Shown here: positions 26,058 through 34,645 of the stretch, piece by piece
Layout of the letters: every line of letters starts with the position of its first letter
Numbering within the stretch: the first letter of the stretch is position 1
Assembly: GCA_013813715.1 (NCBI GenBank)
Contig: JACCRF010000041.1
Span: 186,001 to 250,000, forward strand
Source: Gemmatimonadaceae bacterium
Lineage (GTDB): Bacteria > Gemmatimonadota > Gemmatimonadetes > Gemmatimonadales > Gemmatimonadaceae
Length of the DNA: 64,000 nucleotides
Reading direction: 5' to 3'
The notes under the pieces: model-generated
Database searches by the model: none
What the model was told of the DNA's origin: nothing
What the model saw: the letters and a program-made list of their open reading frames with translations, nothing else
Made by a program: the position numbers and the translations under genes

Positions 26058-27487
26058 CACACGCGGATCTCTGATTCTTCTGGAGCAATCGGCGCCGCGC
26101 CAGCCAGTGCCGGCTGGAGTACCTCGGCGAGAAACTCATCCACCTGCTCAGGGGCCCGGCCGATGAACCGGGACGGATCCGCCGCTTCCTGGATCTGCTC
26201 GCGGTCGAGACCGAGGCTGCCATCAGAGGCGAGGCGCTCGAAAAGATCGTTAGCTGCCCCGCCTTCCTTGAGCGCACGGGCAGCTGCGAGCGCATGACGG
26301 CGGATCACTTCATGCGCGGCTTGGCGATCGCCCCCGGCGGCGACGGCTCGCACGAGAAGTTTCTCGGTGGCCATGAACGGCAGCTCGGCGTCGATTCGCT
26401 GACGGATTCGAGCCCGGTGCACCTCGAGCCCGCCGGCAACGTTCTCCATTAGTATCAGGATGGCGTCGGTGGCCAGGAATGACTCGGGAATCGACAGGCG
26501 CCTGTTGGCGCTGTCGTCGAGTGTTCGCTCGAAGTACTGAACGCTGTGTGTCTGGTTGGCGTTCCCTTCGAGAGATAAGACGAATCGAGAGAGCGCGTTG
26601 ATTCTCTCGCACCGCATCGGGTTACGTTTGTAGGCCATCGCAGACGAGCCGATCTGCTCGTCCTCGAACGGCTCTTCCATCTCGCCGAAAGACTGAAGGA
26701 CGCGAATGTCGCCCGCGAACTTCGCCGCGCTCGCGGCGATACCCGCGATTACCGACAGCACCGCCGCGTCGATCTTCCGCGTATACGTTTGACCCGTAAC
26801 CGGCAGCGACGTGGCGAAGTCCATGCTCGTCGTCACCAGCCGGTCCAGCTTCCGCACCTTTTCGTGGTCGCCATCGAAGAGGTCGAGAAAGCTCGCCTGC
26901 GTACCGGTGGTGCCCTTGACCCCGCGGAAGGGAACGGTGGAGCGGCGGATGTCGAGATCGCGCAAATCCAGTACGAGATCCTGCAGCCACAAGGTCGCGC
27001 GCTTGCCGACCGTCGTGAGCTGCGCCGGCTGTAGATGCGTGTAGCCCAGCGTTGGCTCGCTCCGCCACTCGCGCGCGAAAGCACCGAGCGGCACGAGCAC
27101 CCGCGTCAAGCGGCCGCGAAGAATCTCGAGCCCGCGACGCATCAGAATGAGATCGGCGTTGTCGGTGACGTAAGCGCTGGTCGCACCAAGGTGAATGAAC
27201 GGCTTTGCGGCCGGGGCGCAGTCGCCGAAGGTGTGAATGTGTGCCATCACGTCGTGACGGAACCGTCGTTCGTACGCCGCCACCGCATCGAAGTCAACGT
27301 CGTCGAGATGTGCCCGCATCTGCTCGATCGCTTCGGCGGGAATATCCGCGCCGAGCTCGCGCTGCGCTTCGGCCAGCGCCAGCCACAGCCGGCGCCACAG
27401 CCCGTAGCGCGTCCGCGGCGACCACAGCTCCATCATCGCACGCGATGCGTAACGTGTGGCGAGCGGGGAGGTCCACGTGTCGTGCAT
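26057..27487 (-). CDS. purB: Adenylosuccinate lyase
   Basis: Fumarase/aspartase-superfamily lyase that removes fumarate from SAICAR and adenylosuccinate. The 476-residue product shows [42 protein letters not shown] and the superfamily signature loop read here as [15 protein letters not shown] (Ala where Pro is common), containing the mobile catalytic serines. The length and the THLQPAQ context resemble the human/B-type more than the short Bacillus type. It starts 3 bp after the htrA stop. Confidence 0.96.
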   Translation of the reverse strand: MHDTWTSPLATRYASRAMMELWSPRTRYGLWRRLWLALAEAQRELGADIPAEAIEQMRAHLDDVDFDAVAAYERRFRHDVMAHIHTFGDCAPAAKPFIHLGATSAYVTDNADLILMRRGLEILRGRLTRVLVPLGAFAREWRSEPTLGYTHLQPAQLTTVGKRATLWLQDLVLDLRDLDIRRSTVPFRGVKGTTGTQASFLDLFDGDHEKVRKLDRLVTTSMDFATSLPVTGQTYTRKIDAAVLSVIAGIAASAAKFAGDIRVLQSFGEMEEPFEDEQIGSSAMAYKRNPMRCERINALSRFVLSLEGNANQTHSVQYFERTLDDSANRRLSIPESFLATDAILILMENVAGGLEVHRARIRQRIDAELPFMATEKLLVRAVAAGGDRQAAHEVIRRHALAAARALKEGGAANDLFERLASDGSLGLDREQIQEAADPSRFIGRAPEQVDEFLAEVLQPALAGAAPIAPEESEIRV

Positions 27488-27490
27488 GTA

Positions 27491-28879
27491 CTATTGAATC
27501 ACGAACTCGGTTGTGTAGACGCGTCCCTGTCGCTCGAAATACATCGCGATCGCCCCGCGACCGCCGTAATAATCGAGTGCGCGCGCCGCGGATTCGGCGT
27601 CGGCGATGGGCACGCGGTTGATCTGCAGGATCAGGTCGCCGGGCTGAATGCCAAGCTGCTCAGCGACCCGCGCCGAAACCGTTTGAACGAGCGCGCCGCT
27701 CGCGCGCCGGATGCCGCGCTCGGCGCGAATCGCAGGAGTCAGTGTGACGAGCTGGATCTCACGCAGCACCGTCACTTTGGGGGCGTTGACCTCAGGAAGG
27801 TCAGCAACACGAACAGTTGCCGCGATCTCGCGATTGCCGCGCCGAACGAGGAGCGGCACGTCCTCCCCGACGCGCAGCTCGAGGCGCTCGGCCTCCCAGT
27901 CATACGGCGTCCGCATCACGCGATCTCGCGACCGAAGGAGCACATCTCCGGTCGCAATTCCCGCACGGGCGGCGGGCGAGCCGGGAACGACGGCGCTGAT
28001 CACGACACCATTGGAAGATTGCGGGCCATCGGGGTCGGGCACCTCCAGCTTGATGCCGACCCACGGACGGCGGACGACGCCGTGCGCAAGCAGATCCTCG
28101 GTGACGCGCTGTGCCCGGTTGATCGGAATCGCGAAACCCAGGCCGACGGAACCTCCGCTTGGGGAAAAGATGGAGCTGTTGACGCCGATGACTTCGCCAA
28201 GCGCATTCACGAGCGGCCCGCCGGAATTGCCACGATTGATCGACGCGTCGGTTTGAATCATGTCAACGTACACGCCGGCTCCCGCGCTCTCTGCGACGAG
28301 ATTCCTTCCCGTCCCGCTCACGACGCCAGCGGTGACACTCGGCTCGGAGTTGGCGAGCATGAAGCCGAAGGGGCTGCCGATGGCGATCGCCCACTCACCG
28401 ACCAGAAGGTTCGACGAGTTGCCAAGAGGAGCCACGGGCAGATTTCTCGCGTCGATCTTGATCACCGCCAGGTCGTTGGCCTCGTCCGAGCCGAGCAGAC
28501 GTGCGGGGTACCGGGTGCCGTCGCGCATGGCAACGAAGATCTGAGCAGCGCCTTCGATGACGTGAGCATTGGTGACGATCACGCCATCGGGCCGCACGAT
28601 GAATCCGGAGCCGAGGCCAGTCGTGGTGCGACGCCCCGACCGCCCACCGAAGAACTGTTCGTAGAAATCCGCCGGGACACGCTCCATGACCTCCGTTCGA
28701 ACGGTCACTACCGCCGGGGCGACGCGTTCCACAGCCGATGTAATCGCCGTGCGCCGCTGCGCCGAGACCTCCGCCGAGGTGGCTGCGGAGACCTGGCGCG
28801 CCTGGGCGGCGCGTGGTGTGTCGTTGCCACATCCGGCGGCCAGCGCGACTGCCGCAGCGGGGAAAATGAGTCGGCGCAT
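27491..28879 (-). CDS. HtrA/DegP-family serine protease, predicted lipoprotein
   Basis: Envelope quality-control protease. The 462-residue product begins with a lipoprotein leader whose lipobox ends at Cys17 (LAAGC). A trypsin-like domain follows with catalytic triad His106 (TNAHVI), Asp136 (NDLAVIKI) and Ser219 (GNSGGPL). Two PDZ-like domains occupy about residues 270-365 and 375-462. An alanine/serine-rich linker separates the lipid anchor from the protease. Lipid anchoring distinguishes it from soluble DegP and membrane-helix DegS. It lies between the transaldolase-like gene and purB with 3-bp gaps on both sides, so it is transcribed with them. Confidence 0.92.
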   Translation of the reverse strand: MRRLIFPAAAVALAAGCGNDTPRAAQARQVSAATSAEVSAQRRTAITSAVERVAPAVVTVRTEVMERVPADFYEQFFGGRSGRRTTTGLGSGFIVRPDGVIVTNAHVIEGAAQIFVAMRDGTRYPARLLGSDEANDLAVIKIDARNLPVAPLGNSSNLLVGEWAIAIGSPFGFMLANSEPSVTAGVVSGTGRNLVAESAGAGVYVDMIQTDASINRGNSGGPLVNALGEVIGVNSSIFSPSGGSVGLGFAIPINRAQRVTEDLLAHGVVRRPWVGIKLEVPDPDGPQSSNGVVISAVVPGSPAARAGIATGDVLLRSRDRVMRTPYDWEAERLELRVGEDVPLLVRRGNREIAATVRVADLPEVNAPKVTVLREIQLVTLTPAIRAERGIRRASGALVQTVSARVAEQLGIQPGDLILQINRVPIADAESAARALDYYGGRGAIAMYFERQGRVYTTEFVIQ

Positions 28880-28882
28880 ACG

Positions 28883-29539
28883 TCAGTCCCGCATGCGCGG
28901 ACGCCTCGCGACGCCGCTGAGAAAACGATCGACTCCCCGGTCGGTGAGCGGATGCAGCAGGAGCGAGTGAAGAATCTGAGGTCGTATGGACACAATCTGC
29001 GCGCCCGCGGAAATGCATTCGGTGAACTGGGCAGCCGTCGCCGGCGATGCGACCATCACGTCGCACTCGCAGTCGCTGGCCTCGAGCAGGGAACGGATTT
29101 CGGTCACCGCGTCGGCGCTCGTACGACCCTGCGTATCGAGATCGTGAAGAGAAATGCGAACCATCGAAGCGCCGGCTTTCGCGGCGAGCACCGCCTGGGC
29201 ACCGTTGAACACAAAGGTGGCGCCAACCCGGATGCCTTCGAGGCTGAGCTTGTGCATCGGGGCGATGGCGTCTTCGACGAGTGGGAGCTGCACGATGATG
29301 TGGTCCGATATCCTGGCGAGCTCGCGGGCTTCCCGATACATGTCCGCACCGCTGATCGCTTCTACCTCGACACACATAGGGATGCCGAAGTCCGTGGCGA
29401 CGCTGGCGAGCAAGTCGCGCCCTTCAGGTGACTGCGCCCCTGCGTACGCGGCATCGGAGAACACCACGCCGTCGGCGAAGCCAGTCGCCGCCGCGCGGCC
29501 TATTTCATCAGGCGAAATCGTTTCGACAAAAATGTTCAT
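28883..29539 (-). CDS. Transaldolase/FSA-family protein lacking the Schiff-base lysine
   Basis: The 218-residue product aligns along its length with fructose-6-phosphate aldolase/short transaldolases: MNIFVETISPDEI at the N terminus, HIIVQLPLVEDAI, EGIRVGATFVFNGAQAVLAA, KAGASMVRIS and a C-terminal LTDRGVDRFL helix. At the catalytic position, where FSA has VVKVPV, this protein has IVQLPL, so the Schiff-base lysine is replaced by Gln84 (CAG at 29290-29288). The Asp of strand 1 is Glu6, and the TTNPS loop reads VFSDA. It therefore cannot use the standard mechanism. It may be a non-catalytic sugar-phosphate binder or a changed enzyme. It overlaps truA as ATGA. Confidence 0.75.
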   Translation of the reverse strand: MNIFVETISPDEIGRAAATGFADGVVFSDAAYAGAQSPEGRDLLASVATDFGIPMCVEVEAISGADMYREARELARISDHIIVQLPLVEDAIAPMHKLSLEGIRVGATFVFNGAQAVLAAKAGASMVRISLHDLDTQGRTSADAVTEIRSLLEASDCECDVMVASPATAAQFTECISAGAQIVSIRPQILHSLLLHPLTDRGVDRFLSGVARRPRMRD

Positions 29540-30312
29540 GCATCCACCAGATAGAGTTCTCCGGGATATTCTACCCGCTCCAGATAGAGCGCGTACGGAG
29601 GCGCCGGCGCAGACACCCCGCCGTTGTCGGCAGCTTGGAGGAGGTGCGCAATGATCGTGCGCTCCCGCCGCCCAGCCGCGACATCGAGAAGCGTTGCGAC
29701 GACGAACCTCACCATGTGGTGCAAGAAACGGTTCGCCGTTATCGAGAAGGCGAGGCCGCCGTCACGATTCTGCCACGCAGCCTGTTCGACTGTGCAGCAG
29801 TGATCGTCCCCCTCCGGGGCTGTACCCTTCACGGCGAACGCACGGAAGCAGTGGCTGCCGACGATGAGCGATGTCGCAGCGTCGAGAATGCCCCTGTCGA
29901 TGCCGCGCTTCCACGCGAGCTCCCGCCGGCGGCGGAACGGAGACTCGGCGTCGGCGTCCAGTCCAACGAGATACCGATAGCTGCGTGAACGGGCGCTGTA
30001 CCGGGCGTGAAATTCGTCGCGCATGAGGTACGACTCACGGATCCAGACATCGTCCGGCAGGACTGCGTTCATGGCCCGCCTGAGCTCGGTGACCGTCCAA
30101 CGCTCGCTGACTCGCACGCCGGCGGCCTGTCCGAGAGCATGCACACCCGCATCGGTGCGGCCCGCTCCGAGCACCGCTACATGCGCGCCGCAGAGCCGCG
30201 TCAGCGCATCCTCGAGAACACCCTGCACGGTGCGCTCGGCGGGTTGCCGCTGCCAACCCGCGAACCGTGCTCCGTCGTACTGAATCACAAGTTGGAGCGT
30301 CCGCGTCACCAT
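29536..30312 (-). CDS. truA: tRNA pseudouridine(38-40) synthase
   Basis: Isomerises uridines 38-40 in tRNA anticodon arms. The 258-residue product has the TruA start QLVIQYDGARFAGWQRQP, the catalytic Asp in GRTDAGVHALGQ, FHARYSARSRSYRY, and the C-terminal NRFLHHMVRFVVATLLDVA motif. The ATG at 30312 is the first gene of the fifteen-gene minus-strand run that ends at 13263; the 136-bp gap to the plus-strand gene at 30449 must contain divergent promoters, although only weak -10 matches are visible there. Confidence 0.95.
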   Translation of the reverse strand: MVTRTLQLVIQYDGARFAGWQRQPAERTVQGVLEDALTRLCGAHVAVLGAGRTDAGVHALGQAAGVRVSERWTVTELRRAMNAVLPDDVWIRESYLMRDEFHARYSARSRSYRYLVGLDADAESPFRRRRELAWKRGIDRGILDAATSLIVGSHCFRAFAVKGTAPEGDDHCCTVEQAAWQNRDGGLAFSITANRFLHHMVRFVVATLLDVAAGRRERTIIAHLLQAADNGGVSAPAPPYALYLERVEYPGELYLVDA

Positions 30313-30448
30313 TGCCCAAGTTACCGCGCGCGCATGCCACCGGCAAACGCGTTAACAACGTCCGCTGCTTACCGCGCGCTTGTTGACTTTACCCCGAGCG
30401 CGCGACAAACTCGTCTACGCCCCGACTCGCTTCCCAGTCACGGTCACG

Positions 30449-31345
30449 ATGGCACCACGTACCCTTGCAACGTTTGCAACAGTCCTGTCAGCCGCTCGTG
30501 ACGCTGACGCGGCTCTGACATTGCTGCAGCTCGAAGCGTGGGACATCGAACGGACGTCTCAGCTTGCCCTGTTCCTCTGCGATTCGAGGCGGCAGCTGAT
30601 CACCGAACGGTTGAGTCCGGCGCCGGGCGGGGTCGAGCGAACACCGCTCAATGTCGCGATCGATCACCTCCCGGCGCCGATCCGCCGAGCGCTCAGTTTC
30701 GGCGCGGCGGTTGCCGACTTCGGCTCGGAGTCGGACGATTATATGAGGCTTCTCGGCGTGACTCCCCAGCAGCAGGGAGGAATTCTCTCCGTGCGCGGAT
30801 TGACGCTCGACGGGGAGCTCGCCGGTTTTGTCGCGCTGCACGAGCCGCGCAAGAGATTCGGGCCGCGGATCGTCGAGCGGCTGTCGCCCGCATTCGACCT
30901 GTTCGCGCTCGCCTTCGAAAGAATGGCCGAGCACGAGGCGCGATTCGAAGCGGTGCGAACGCTCGAGGAATTGACGGGGAACATCCACGCCGAGTACAAC
31001 CGAGCCTTGCGGGGATTGAAGGCCGAGCTCGAAGAGTCGCGCGAGAGCAACGCGACTCCGGGCGCGCGTGAGGCGGCTCGCATCGCCGAGCTCGAGCGCG
31101 CGGTGAGTGCTGCGGCGCAGGAAGGGCGGCTACGCGGCGATCGACTGGCGGCGGTCGAGGAGCAGGTATCGCACGCGGTGGGAAAGCTCCAGCAGGTTCA
31201 CATCGATCTTCATCGGCAAACCGAGCTCACGCGCGCGCACGCCGACGTTCTGGCGCGGATTGAGCGAATCATCGAGGAGACCCCGGCGACCGAGGCTGCC
31301 GAAGTGCTCGAAAAGGTCAGGGCGGCCCTTTCTGGCCGCGCCTGA
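30449..31345 (+). CDS. Hypothetical protein with GAF-like domain and C-terminal coiled coil
   Basis: I do not recognise a named family. The 298-residue product has a globular N-terminal half (about 1-165) with the alternating pattern of a GAF domain (LALFLCDSRRQLITERL, GILSVRGLTLDGELAGFVALHEP). The second half is a long heptad-rich, Glu/Arg/Ala-rich coiled coil (about 185-290). No catalytic or DNA-binding motif is visible. The ATG at 30449 is preferred; a TTG at 30380 would add 23 residues. It precedes trpD by 17 bp, so it may be transcribed with the trp genes, and it diverges from truA. A sensing or scaffolding role is only a guess. Confidence 0.6.
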   Translation: MAPRTLATFATVLSAARDADAALTLLQLEAWDIERTSQLALFLCDSRRQLITERLSPAPGGVERTPLNVAIDHLPAPIRRALSFGAAVADFGSESDDYMRLLGVTPQQQGGILSVRGLTLDGELAGFVALHEPRKRFGPRIVERLSPAFDLFALAFERMAEHEARFEAVRTLEELTGNIHAEYNRALRGLKAELEESRESNATPGAREAARIAELERAVSAAAQEGRLRGDRLAAVEEQVSHAVGKLQQVHIDLHRQTELTRAHADVLARIERIIEETPATEAAEVLEKVRAALSGRA

Positions 31346-31362
31346 TTGGCGTCAGCATCCTG

Positions 31363-32400
31363 ATGACCGATCCCACACCACTTCAGGCGGCCATCCTCAA
31401 GCTCGCGCACCACCAGGAACTCACGGGAGCCGAAGCCGCCGAAGCGTTCGGTGTGATCATGCGCGGAGAAGGCAGCGCCCTTCAGATCGCGGCGATGCTG
31501 ACTGGATTGCGCGTGCGCGGCGAGACGGCGGCTATCGTCGCCGGCGTGGTTCAGGCGCTTCGCGAAGTGATGGTCCGGCTTCCCGCGAACGATCCGGAAT
31601 CACTCGTGGACACTTGCGGCACGGGTGGCGGTGCGGTCCCGACTTTCAATATCTCGACCGCCGCGGCCCTCCTCGCCGCGGGCGCCGGTGTCAGGATAGC
31701 GAAGCACGGAAACCGATCGTTCACGTCGAAGTGCGGCAGTGCAGACGTCCTCGAGGCACTCGGTATTCCAATGGATGCGCCTTTGTCCACGATGGCCGCG
31801 GCGCTCGAGCACGCGGGCATCGTCTTCATGTATGCTCCGGTGATGCACCCCGCGATGCGTCACGTCGGGCCGATACGGCGTGAACTCGCTATACCGACCG
31901 TAATGAACGTCGTCGGCCCTCTCGCTAACCCAGCCGGTGCAGCCCGGCAGGTCGTCGGCGTGGCGGACGCCCACCGCGTCCCCATCCTCGCGGGGGCGCT
32001 CGCCGAGCTCGGCGCGCGACACGCGCTCGTCGTTCATGGCGAGCCGGGCCTCGACGAAATATCACCGCTCGGCGTCACGCACGTGTTCGAGATAGTCGAC
32101 AGATCCACACGCGAGTGGACGATCGACCCCGCCGACTATGGCTACACCGGCTGCAACCCCGATGAACTCCTGGGGGGCGGGGCGGAGGACAATGCACGAA
32201 TTGTCACTGAAGTCCTGGGCGGCGGAGGCACGCCCTCGGCGCGCGCAGCGGTCGTGCTGAACGCCGGCGCCGCAATCTACGTGAGCGGGCGCGTGCCGAG
32301 CTACAGCGAGGGTGTTGACGCAGCAAAGGCAGCGCTGCGAGAAGGAAAGGGGCTGATCGCGCTCGAGCGGCTGCGCTCAGCCTATGCGGCCGGCGGCTAA
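31363..32400 (+). CDS. trpD: Anthranilate phosphoribosyltransferase
   Basis: Transfers the phosphoribosyl group of PRPP to anthranilate, step 2 of tryptophan synthesis. The 345-residue product has the PRPP motif VDTCGTGGG near residue 82, FNISTAAALLAAGAGV, KHGNRSFTSKCGSADVLEALG, and NVVGPLANPA. The stop overlaps the lexA stop by four bases on the opposite strand (convergent). trpE and trpG are not present in the window, so chorismate-to-anthranilate conversion is encoded elsewhere. Confidence 0.96.
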   Translation: MTDPTPLQAAILKLAHHQELTGAEAAEAFGVIMRGEGSALQIAAMLTGLRVRGETAAIVAGVVQALREVMVRLPANDPESLVDTCGTGGGAVPTFNISTAAALLAAGAGVRIAKHGNRSFTSKCGSADVLEALGIPMDAPLSTMAAALEHAGIVFMYAPVMHPAMRHVGPIRRELAIPTVMNVVGPLANPAGAARQVVGVADAHRVPILAGALAELGARHALVVHGEPGLDEISPLGVTHVFEIVDRSTREWTIDPADYGYTGCNPDELLGGGAEDNARIVTEVLGGGGTPSARAAVVLNAGAAIYVSGRVPSYSEGVDAAKAALREGKGLIALERLRSAYAAGG

Positions 32401-33005
32401 CACCGACGGAGCACCCCGACGACGATTCCCTGAATGGAAATGTCGTTCTCGTGCACGTAGATCGGCGGCATCGCCTCGTTTGCCGGCTGCAGCCTGATCC
32501 GCCCGTCCTTTTCGCGATACAGTTTCTTCACCGTTGCGGACGTGCCATCGATGAGGGCGATGACCATCTCTCCATTGTCCGCGTTCTGGCGCTCGTTCAC
32601 GATCACGAAGTCCCCGTCGCGTATCTGCTCATCTATCATCGAGTTTCCGCGCACCCTCAGCACATAGTGATTGCCGCCCCTCCTTACAAAATCCTCCGGA
32701 ACGGCGATCATCTCCTGCGATTGAATCGCCTCGATCGGCATGCCGGCGGCCACTGTCCCGGCGAGCGGCAGCTGGAGAGCGCGAGGGTAGATGTCCGACG
32801 GAAGGACCTCGATCGCGCGGCTCTCGTTGTACTCCCGCTTGATGTAACCCTTGCGTTCGAGGTTGCTCAAATGCTCGTGAACGGTCGCGAGCGAACTGTA
32901 CTCGAATCGCGCGGCGATCTCCTCGAAGCTCGGCGCGTAGCCGTTGGCTTCCGAATACTCGGTGAGAAAGCTCAATATCTCACGCTGGCGCTTTGTTAGC
33001 GACAT
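32397..33005 (-). CDS. lexA: LexA repressor
   Basis: SOS-response repressor and self-cleaving serine protease. The 202-residue product has an N-terminal winged helix (about 1-65; APSFEEIAARFEYSSLATVHEHL), the Ala87-Gly88 cleavage site (TVAAGMPIE) and the Ser122/Lys160 catalytic dyad (RGNSMID; ATVKKLY). The ATG at 33005 follows a GGGAAAG Shine-Dalgarno. Start codons further upstream would run through the operator. lexA is antisense inside the trp cluster, convergent with trpD and divergent from trpC. Candidate operators lie 46-88 bp upstream, as expected for autoregulation. Confidence 0.95.
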   Translation of the reverse strand: MSLTKRQREILSFLTEYSEANGYAPSFEEIAARFEYSSLATVHEHLSNLERKGYIKREYNESRAIEVLPSDIYPRALQLPLAGTVAAGMPIEAIQSQEMIAVPEDFVRRGGNHYVLRVRGNSMIDEQIRDGDFVIVNERQNADNGEMVIALIDGTSATVKKLYREKDGRIRLQPANEAMPPIYVHENDISIQGIVVGVLRRC

Positions 33006-33050
33006 ATCTTTCCCGTGCATAGGGTCGTAATTCGCTCGGCTACCGGTACC

Positions 33051-33093
33051 GAACATTTGCCGAACTCAAACATTATCCGAACAACTCCCGAAA
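33051..33093 (-). promoter_or_regulatory. Candidate LexA operators (GTTC-N7-GTTC type)
   Basis: On the plus strand GAAC-N7-GAAC occurs at 33051-33065 and GAAC-N7-GAAA at 33079-33093. Read on the lexA strand these are GTTC-N7-GTTC and TTTC-N7-GTTC, the direct-repeat form known for LexA of alphaproteobacteria. They lie between the lexA start (33005) and the conserved part of trpC. Confidence 0.6.
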
Positions 33094-33917
33094 CGCAAGA
33101 ACTTTCGGGATGGACGGCCCCATCGGGCACGCTTGGCGAGCTGACACAGAACTCCTTTGTGCGGGCCGCCGAGCTTCGGGGGGTGGGCCTCGCCGCTGGC
33201 TCACGACAAATGTGGGCACCGTCTTTCGCCGTCGCCTTGGGCAGTGGCGACTGCATCGCCGTGATCGCCGAGGTCAAACGCGCTTCGCCGTCGAAGGGAG
33301 TGATTGCTGCGGCGCTCTCGGCGGGCGATCAGGCGGCCGCCTTCGAACGTGGCGGCGCGGCCGCCCTCTCCGTGCTCACCGAACCAAAACGGTTCGGCGG
33401 GCGGGATTCCGACCTTGCCGACGCGCGAAGCCGAAGCCAGCTACCGATACTCAAGAAGGACTTTCACGTAGCGCCGGAGCAGCTGGTCCAGGCGCGGAAT
33501 CTCGGCGCGTCGGCGGCGCTGATCATCGTTCGGGCGATCGAACCTGCTAGACTGGGGGGGCTAGCCCGCATTGCGCGCGAGCTCGAGCTCGAGATCCTGT
33601 TCGAGATTCGAGATGAGGACGAGCTGCAGCGGGCGATCGATGCCGGCGCAGAAATCATTGGGGTGAACAACCGGAACCTCGAGACTCTGGAAATGGATCG
33701 GCGCACCGTTGCCCGCTTGGTACCGCTGATACCGGCCCACTGCATCGCGATCGCCGAAAGCGGGTACTCGTCGCGCCACGACATCCTCGAGGCCGCGGCG
33801 GCCGGCGCCGACGCGGTGTTGATCGGATCTGCACTCTCCGCGGCGAACGACCCGGCTGCGGTCCTGACCGCCCTAGCAGGTATTCCGCGCCGTGGCCGCT
33901 TGGCGCGGCCGACGTAG
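33057..33917 (+). CDS. trpC: Indole-3-glycerol phosphate synthase
   Basis: Converts CdRP to indole-3-glycerol phosphate. The TIM-barrel core is clear: IAEVKRASPSKGVI, LSVLTEPKRFGG, PILKKDFHV, AALIIVRAI, EILFEIRDEDEL, GVNNRNLETLEMD, and IAESGYSSRHDI. The start is a problem: homology seems to begin at WTAPSGTLGEL (about 33111), but there is no in-frame ATG or GTG close by. TTG at 33057 is the nearest standard start; GTG at 33015 would begin only 10 bp from the lexA ATG. Either way the 5' end overlaps the LexA operators, so trpC transcription might respond to LexA or come from read-through. Confidence 0.88.
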   Translation: MPNSNIIRTTPETQELSGWTAPSGTLGELTQNSFVRAAELRGVGLAAGSRQMWAPSFAVALGSGDCIAVIAEVKRASPSKGVIAAALSAGDQAAAFERGGAAALSVLTEPKRFGGRDSDLADARSRSQLPILKKDFHVAPEQLVQARNLGASAALIIVRAIEPARLGGLARIARELELEILFEIRDEDELQRAIDAGAEIIGVNNRNLETLEMDRRTVARLVPLIPAHCIAIAESGYSSRHDILEAAAAGADAVLIGSALSAANDPAAVLTALAGIPRRGRLARPT

Positions 33918-33946
33918 CCTGCCGCACGCCGGGGCACTGATAGGCA

Positions 33947-34600
33947 ATGACGGGAATAAAGTTCTGCGGCATCACACGCGGGTCCGACGCCCGCGTGGCG
34001 GCGTCGCTCGGCGCCGCCTACATCGGGGTCATCTTCGCCGAGAGCAAACGGCGCGTGAAGCCCGACATGGCCAGAGAAATCACGTCCGGCATGGAGAACG
34101 GTCCGCGAATCGTCGGCGTGTTCGATGATCTGCCGATTGCGGAAATGGCGCGAATAGCGGATGAGGCGGCACTCGACGTCGTCCAGTTGCACGGGCGCTT
34201 CCGGCCACAGGACGTTGCAATGCTGCGGCGCGGATTCGCGGGCGAGATATGGGCCGTTTGTGGCCTCGACCCGACGGCGAGCACAGTGCCGGGTGAGGCG
34301 GTGGAGCTGGCCGACGTCGCGGACGCGATAGTTCTAGACGCGCGGGTGGGCGGGGTCACCGGCGGCACCGGCAGGACGCTCGATTGGACCGGCCTCGCGA
34401 TCGCCGCGCGCTCTCTTTCGAGGGCCACCTACATCGTGCTCGCCGGCGGCCTCACTCCGGATAACGTGGGCGAAGCGATCGCCGTGATCGCACCGGCGGT
34501 GGTGGATGTTTCGTCAGGCGTGGAGTCTTCGCCGGGAATCAAGGATCCAGGTCTCATGCAGGCTTTTGCGGAAGCGGTGCGTTCCGCGTCTTTAGAATGA
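33947..34600 (+). CDS. trpF: Phosphoribosylanthranilate isomerase
   Basis: Amadori isomerase of tryptophan synthesis. The 217-residue barrel begins MTGIKFCGITRGSDA with the catalytic Cys, has GAAYIGVIFAESKRRV, DVVQLHGRF, the LLDA-like strand AIVLDARVGGVTGGTGRTLDW with the catalytic Asp, and ends with VLAGGLTPDNV and VDVSSGVESSPGIKD for phosphate binding. It follows trpC by 29 bp and precedes trpB by 45 bp. Confidence 0.96.
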   Translation: MTGIKFCGITRGSDARVAASLGAAYIGVIFAESKRRVKPDMAREITSGMENGPRIVGVFDDLPIAEMARIADEAALDVVQLHGRFRPQDVAMLRRGFAGEIWAVCGLDPTASTVPGEAVELADVADAIVLDARVGGVTGGTGRTLDWTGLAIAARSLSRATYIVLAGGLTPDNVGEAIAVIAPAVVDVSSGVESSPGIKDPGLMQAFAEAVRSASLE

Positions 34601-34645
34601 CCAGAGAACCACCGGAGCGGCTTTGACCGGTGCACCTTGGATGAC

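Noticed and set aside
27035-29431. A 798-codon open frame on the plus strand opposite purB, htrA and the transaldolase-like gene
   Set aside because: It is the antisense shadow of well-recognised genes in GC-rich DNA; its product is Arg/His/Asp-rich with no recognisable motif.
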